A stretch of DNA of 64,000 bases from Bugulina stolonifera (taxonomy: Eukaryota > Bryozoa > Gymnolaemata > Cheilostomatida > Bugulidae): NCBI GenBank assembly GCA_935421135.1, contig OW285188.1:6190733-6254732 (forward strand), read 5' to 3'. This document shows, piece by piece, positions 58,607-64,000 of the stretch; position 1 is the stretch's first letter, and each line of letters begins with the position of its first letter. The notes under the pieces were generated by a model that was given only the letters and a program-made list of their open reading frames with translations, had not been told where the DNA came from and did no database searches. A program made the position numbers and the translations under genes.

Positions 58607-61600
58607 CTATAAACTATGCTGTTCGGTAAAGTCACAATCCATTTCCTGTTCAGCTGTTTCTCCGCTCTTTAGCATTCTCTTCCATTTCATTCTACGGTTT
58701 TGAAACCAAATTTTCACCTAAACATAAAATTGTATACCGAAATTATTAATATTCCTAATAAACGCATTCAATGTATAAAATAATGTAGGATGCCTATTGA
58801 GTTGCCAACATACAGCATTCCGATATATATGAGGGCTGCATTTATTCTATTTATAGATGAGCGGTTTTTGACCTATTTATGTTTGTACAATGTATACCTA
58901 AACCGGTTACTAGAGTTCAAGGTTAGAGGACATGCGTTGGCCTCATATATCCCGTCATAAATAACTGCTCATCAAGGTGATATATATTCTTGGTTGCCAC
59001 TGCTACACAATGCACAACCATTTGGCTTCATCTATTCTCTATCTATTTTAAAACGAATTGCAGTAAATAAACCAATAGCAGTATTTATGAAGGGTTTTCT
59101 TAATATATATCTCATGAACAGAAGTAATGCCATTTAGATGGTAGAATAAATTATTACTGTAGATAATAATACTCATATATGAGCTAGCCTAGAATACACT
59201 AAGACCTGCTGTCCATCTCATCCAGCCCAGCATGTAATATACACTGGACACTGCCCAGTGTAATACTCTATAATGCTGAATTTATTATCATTATTATTTG
59301 AAGCTGTTCAAACTGTTCCCATGATCGTATGTATTATATTATATTAAATTGTATTTGACCTTGTGATTTCAAACATGAATACAATACTGGGTAAATGAAG
59401 CGATACAGATTTCTTGAGCCCTCTACGGGGGAAAGTAAATACTGAGTTGTCCACCTTATACAGTTTTCGCCGTCTTGAGAACTCTGGTTTTGTTATAGAG
59501 GTACCTTAAGCACTCAGTAATTGGCTCGTGCTGTTTGGTTACTAGTCCAATCAACCAATTCCATTACCCAAAATGCTATAATATTGTCGTAGAAATAATA
59601 TCCTTAGTATTCTAATAATATCTTTAGTATTCTAATATCTTTAATATTCTATTACTAATTTGACAATGATGTAACTATATAAACCGTCTTTATCATCAGC
59701 CATATCCATCAACTGTTTGTGCTATTACCAAAACAAACATGGTCCCTAAATGGACCATGCAATTATGTTAAGGTAAACTAGGAAAGCTGGTTTATCATAT
59801 TGAGTAAACAAATGAAACATGTCCATAACTACACGCTATCCTTTGAAGAACAATTTTATCATCTAATTTTCAGCAAATTGTTGCTTAAAGTAAACAATAT
59901 TGAAGAAAAGGTGATATATAATGTGTTTACCAAACAATAATGCAAATCACTTTGCTACTTCAAATATTTCTCTCTGTGTTAATTTACTACAAGCTAGGTA
60001 ACCTTGTTCTTATCTCCTTGCACAAAAATTTTTAAATTTATAAATTTTTAGCAATAAAAACAGTATGATTTACTATTGTTTTATCATTCCTTTACAATAG
60101 TATGTTCACTAGGTATTGGTGGCCGAGTGGTCTAGCGCTAGTCACTCTGGTTTTGCGACAATGACGCAAGTTATCTGCAAGGATCTGGATTCGAGTCCAG
60201 CCAATAACCTCAAGGTTTCTGTCCTGAAGAAGGTTTTCACTCCATGCCATATCAAACTATAACAATATCCTGCTCTTGGAGCCGTGGTGGCCCCTCGACT
60301 AGCTCTGCTACTGGGTAGCCACGTTAAAGAATTGTGTTTGGCACCACGGATATTATTATTATTATTGTTATTATTATTATTATTATTAAGCATTTTGCTG
60401 AACGGATAAATATATGTAACGAAAAGCCGACAGTATTTCAAAATGGATACTACGAGTACAACTTTCAAAGTTAGCTACATTGACTATATATATACATGTA
60501 TGTCAGTAACACAAGTCACAGCTGTCCCTGTATATGGTTGCGCATGTGATGGCCTGCTAATAAACGTCATGTTGGACCAAGGCTTTAGATAGTATGAGAC
60601 TAATACTGTCATGTAGATATGTTTGTGGACATTCAGCGGTAACAGTGGTACCATAATACTATGTGATCACATGGTGCTGACAGGTTCACTGAGTGGTTCA
60701 CTAGGTGGTTCATTGGATGGTTAACTAGGTGGTTCATTGGATGGTTTACTAGGTGGTTTATTGGATGGTTTACTAGGTGGTTCATTGGATGGTTTACTAA
60801 GTGGTTCAATGGATGGTTTACTAGGTGGTTCATTGGATGGTTTACTAAGTGGTTCATGAGATAATTTACTGGGCGGTTCAATGGGTAGCCACCAGAACTA
60901 TTTATAGGAAGTAGATCCGACGATTGTATTACAGTTTACTGTATGGCAGCGCCCATTCTACATGTATATCTACATGTACATGTAGTTACCTATATCTACA
61001 TGTAGTTACCTATATCTACATGTAGTTACCTATATCTACATGTAGTTACCTATAGTTTATAAGATAATTATATTAATTGTTACGCCTACTCAATATCACT
61101 TTCACCTAATCAATTTTATCGTAGATATAAAGTGCACATAACACTACTGTAAATTGCAGCCTAATTTTTGTAAAATTAAGTCCTAGACATCATGGCTAGA
61201 TAAATTGCTCTCTTCACTCCTTATAATTCCTGTCAATTATTAATCACTCCTCCATAATGAACACTTTTACAGATTCCATGTATCTACTTTTACTTTTTCC
61301 TTTTTCTCCTTCCCATTTGTTAAACAAAATATTGCATTTTCTTGGGCCTGTTCCTACAGTCTGATGCTATACCAATAGAAGGGATATTATGCTGTACGAC
61401 TGTTATAGTGTGCACTTGTGAGACAGAAGAACTGAAGTTGGGTCCACAGTCTACATGAAAATTATGAGTTAGCCTACTGATAATAGAAGGCAGAGAAATT
61501 TATGAAAGTCCCCAACCAATAAGAAAGTAGTTCAAAATGAGAGTGTCAAGAACTAAAGAAGATTGAAGATAGTAGTATCGCGGGCTAAATATCATGTACA

Positions 61601-61789
61601 AGTATGTAGAAGTCAATAAGCTCTAGCTGAGTTGTACCTGTGTCTCCGTCAGCAGTAAAGACGTGGCGACCTCAAATCGTTTAGGTCTGGAGAGGTATTT
61701 ATTCTGGTTAAAGTGCTTCTCAAGTTCGAGAAGCTGTTTGCTGGTGAAAGCAGTTCTCGGTCTTCTAGATTTTGAACCATTCAGATTAC
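58607..61789 (-). CDS. MNX: Mnx-type homeobox gene, last two exons (5' end not seen)
   Basis: Exons are 61638-61789 and 58607-58717 on the minus strand. They join in phase between homeodomain residues 44 and 45 (TETQ|VKIW), a common intron site in this class. The homeodomain runs [70 protein letters not shown] with [16 protein letters not shown] is the Mnx/HB9 signature, so this is an ANTP-class DNA-binding transcription factor. In other animals Mnx acts in motor-neuron and endoderm development. After the homeodomain only 21 residues remain, acidic, ending EQHSL. The N-terminal coding part was not found between 61790 and the right edge and probably lies outside. The intron contains a SINE and tandem arrays. 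Confidence 0.9.
60112..60389 (+). mobile_element. tRNA-derived SINE with (ATT)n tail
   Basis: Starts GGTATTGGTGGCCGAGTGGT (A box), with GGATTCGAGTCCAGCCAATA (B box and acceptor arm) about 75 bp on. GGTATTGG can pair with CCAATAACC, giving a class II tRNA-like head of about 95 bp. The body shares ATATCAAACTATAA and TAGCCACGTTAAAGAATTGT with the copy at 35977 and ends in an ATT-repeat tail. No internal protein is encoded, so it would depend on a LINE. Confidence 0.9.
60683..60880. repeat. 24-bp tandem array, about 8 copies
   Basis: The unit is close to GGTTCATTGGATGGTTTACT followed by AGGT, with GGTTTATT and AAGT variants. The minus-strand Asn/His/Pro-rich frame is the repeat translated. Confidence 0.9.
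60959..61055. repeat. 20-bp tandem repeat, TAGTTACCTATATCTACATG
   Basis: Four copies preceded by ATCTACATGTACATG. The TACATGTA core is again part of the unit. Confidence 0.9.
61638..61789 (-). CDS. MNX: Homeobox exon, helices 1 and 2
   Basis: Acceptor CTTTGTAG, donor GTACAA. It encodes [18 protein letters not shown] and on through helix 2, ending at TETQ. The entry phase needs one base from a missing upstream exon, so the gene is partial. Confidence 0.92.
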
Positions 61790-64000
61790 CTACAAAGTAC
61801 ACACAGGTTTTCTTTATGTCTGCGTTGGTGCAACTATCTTCTCATGAATTGCATCATAAAGCCTCAATAGAACATAATACTATAAATATTGGCAAAAAAA
61901 TTGATAATTATTGTGTCTTAGCCAAAGATGAAATTCAATCTCATCAGAGAGTGCAAAGCAGTTAGCACCGGAATTATACATACATAAAGTACTAATACTA
62001 TAATTATCAGGGGTGGGAGTCGATAGTTTTAAAAATAGAGAAATATGTGCTATTAGCTATTCACTACAAGAATAGAGAATCTGCCTATGTGATAGTGAAA
62101 TTTAAATATAGAGAATAGCTTTTATATCCGCTGAATCGCTATTAATTAGAAGTTATCTTCTCTCAAATCAGATTTGATAGAGCAATTCAAAGGTGCCCAT
62201 TTATTTCCATGAAAATTAAAAAGCACAAACACAGCTATTTCTTGTTTACTTCTCTTCAGCTACATTGTTTTGCAGAGTTCATATTGTGTTTACATGTATA
62301 TTATTTTCTACAATGCACAGTAGGGCTTCGTCATGGATTTGAAACATCATTGATAACGTGATAAGAAGGTATCAGGGTAGCAGCAACATACTCAATGTAA
62401 TATAGCCAAGTCAATTGCATATGTATTAGGCATCACATATATAACCTTCAAATTGTCTGTCTGTGGAAATTGTAGAAGCATTAGTGTTGTACAGTTGTAC
62501 ATGTACTATTGGAGCAGTAATACATGTACAAAGTAAAATTTAGACTTATCTCCCCATAATTTTCTGTCAATGTCTAAAATATTATATATTTGTGGTTAAA
62601 CCGGTAGTATTTTAGACTTCTAATATAAAAGTATTCTTCACACATACTATAATCTATTCTTTGTATGTTTTTTCTTTGTGTAGACTATGTTTTTGAAGTC
62701 AAAAAGCTTTAAACACCCATATAATCCTGATATTAAATTGAGTTGGTTAGCAATTTCACGAAGTGTAATAGTTAAGACGGCCAGAAATGGCTGCAGCCGC
62801 AATGGCACTCGTTACTAGCTACTAGCTAATAGCAGGTTGGGCTGAAAATAAAAGCGTATTGGTTGAAACGCTATTAAAAATTGACAGAAATTGAAAGAAG
62901 CGTGTCACAGCAGTTCGCTGCTGCAAAAGAAGAGATTAGCACAATCGAATAGCGTTTCAACCGCGCTAGTCCCACCCCTGATAATTATAATACAAACATA
63001 TTATTGTTTGCAAGAATTAAGTGAACAGAAAATGGATAGTCATAAATTTAAATATGATTTCATTCATATATGATTTGTAAGGAAAAACACTAGGTAAATT
63101 TTTAGGTAATTAAAAAATATTAAGATAACTTAATGTGAAGACGAGTATGATTAATGAGTGCTAAATGGCCGCATTCCAAAATCCAGTGTGTCTTGTCTTA
63201 CATCATGCAGAATATGTGGGTTTGGTGTAGAATATTAGTGGTGAGATTGGGTACAAGTCACCCCACAAAACTGATGTACTGCAAGTTATTTATCTTCGTT
63301 ATGAATGGTACAATGCATTAATATTTTACCAAAGTAAAAATCAAGCTACAAGATCGCTCTCTCCCTTGAAGAAAATAGAACAGCCTAGATTTCCATTCAC
63401 AATGTGAAGCAAAGTCTGAAATCTGGACTCACTGATGGCATGTCTCAATTTATTCTTAATACATTTTTTCATTTATTATCTTATAACTCATCTCTATTTT
63501 TAATTGTTATGTGTTTTAATCTCGCACACATTTTATACATACTAGTATATCAATGTAGAACACATGCTACTGACAGCGGAGCATGTAATGAAGTGTGGAC
63601 CCCAAGGCTAACTAACTGGCAGACTACACTGATGCATCCAATAATTAATATGCTCATCTCCATTAGACTGTTCATTATCAGAGAATGATTTGGTCTGTTA
63701 CCAGGCAAATGAAAGAGGAGTGCTGGTTAATTTGGGAGTTAATTGCGGAACATATGATATGGTGTTAGATTTCAATTTCTACAATTAGATTATCTATGAT
63801 AGCCTTCTAGCACCATAAACTAATTTGTATCGATGGGAGATAAGTAGGTATGGTATATAAATGCTTTATATTGTCAACAAATGGATAAATTACTTGTTAC
63901 TAATTAAAGGAATCATTGGAAAACGATAGGACTATAATTATACCACTCTAATATATGTCACTGTTTTTGGTACATTCGAATATTCCCTATAAAAACATAT
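61790..64000. other. Right flank
   Basis: Probably the next intron or 5' region of the homeobox gene. It contains the hAT element at 62008-62980. The remaining sequence shows no supported exon; a 94-codon plus-strand frame near 63404 has no domain. Confidence 0.45.
62008..62980. mobile_element. Non-autonomous hAT element, 973 bp, 8-bp target duplication
   Basis: The left end is CAGGGGTGGGAGT and the right end AGTCCCACCCCTG, inverted terminal repeats of about 13 bp with one mismatch. ATAATTAT is duplicated exactly at 62000-62007 and 62981-62988. CAGGG-type ends and an 8-bp duplication are diagnostic of hAT transposons. GGTTGAAACGCTATT and AATAGCGTTTCAACC form an internal inverted pair near the right end. 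No transposase ORF is present. Confidence 0.92.

Larger units (their letters stand above)
58718..61637. other. Homeodomain intron
   Basis: About 2.9 kb. Contains a plus-strand SINE (60112-60389), two tandem arrays (60683-60880, 60959-61055) and a short TTAGTATTCTAATA-type repeat near 59595-59650. No other gene was recognised. Confidence 0.55.

Noticed and set aside
60112..60210. Functional tRNA gene
   Set aside because: The cloverleaf is imperfect and the sequence is followed by a conserved SINE body and ATT tail, also found at 35977.

Overview
This window is AT-rich nuclear DNA from an animal. The protein genes are broken up by GT-AG introns. Recognisable products include an Mnx-class homeodomain, a heterotrimeric G-protein alpha subunit, a JMJD8-type ER JmjC protein and a coiled-coil adaptor with ubiquitin-binding-type zinc fingers. 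Introns of 2 to 8 kb, many tandem arrays, tRNA-derived SINEs and foldback elements suggest an invertebrate with a repeat-rich, moderately large genome. The phylum cannot be fixed from the sequence. An Mnx homeobox argues against sponges and ctenophores, and the large introns argue against placozoans.

Layout, left to right. (1) About 1-11300, plus strand: a coiled-coil/zinc-finger adaptor gene (TANK/TAX1BP1-like; first coding exon at 3194, stop at 11272). A 27-bp tandem array lies just upstream of its first coding exon. Its first coding intron holds a complete, very young LTR retrotransposon (3703-8825). That element has identical-length LTRs, a tRNA-Leu primer site, and one 1149-aa Gag-like ORF with no pol. 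(2) 12528-45462, minus strand: a seven-exon JMJD8-like gene spread over 33 kb. The spliced frame closes exactly (377 aa), from a signal peptide to a C-terminal RDEL. Its introns hold tandem arrays, a SINE and several MITEs. A possible plus-strand gene (14621-24446) has exons that alternate with JMJD8 exons. (3) 47425-56490, plus strand: a divergent ten-exon G-alpha gene, 549 aa, head-to-head with JMJD8. It has an N-terminal extension, an altered P-loop and an insertion of roughly 95 residues between the NKxD and TCAx motifs. (4) 58607-61789 and probably beyond the right edge, minus strand: the last two exons of an Mnx-type homeobox gene, tail-to-tail with G-alpha. A non-autonomous hAT element with a perfect 8-bp target duplication lies at 62008-62980.

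The four main genes alternate in strand (convergent, divergent, convergent) and show no operon-like logic. The items most worth a second look are the gag-only LTR element, the unusual G-alpha protein, the JMJD8 homologue with an ER-retrieval tail, the duplicated mini-exon and repeated splice acceptor in the adaptor gene, and the possible interleaved antisense gene. All exon joins were made by eye from splice sites and reading phase, with no transcript data.
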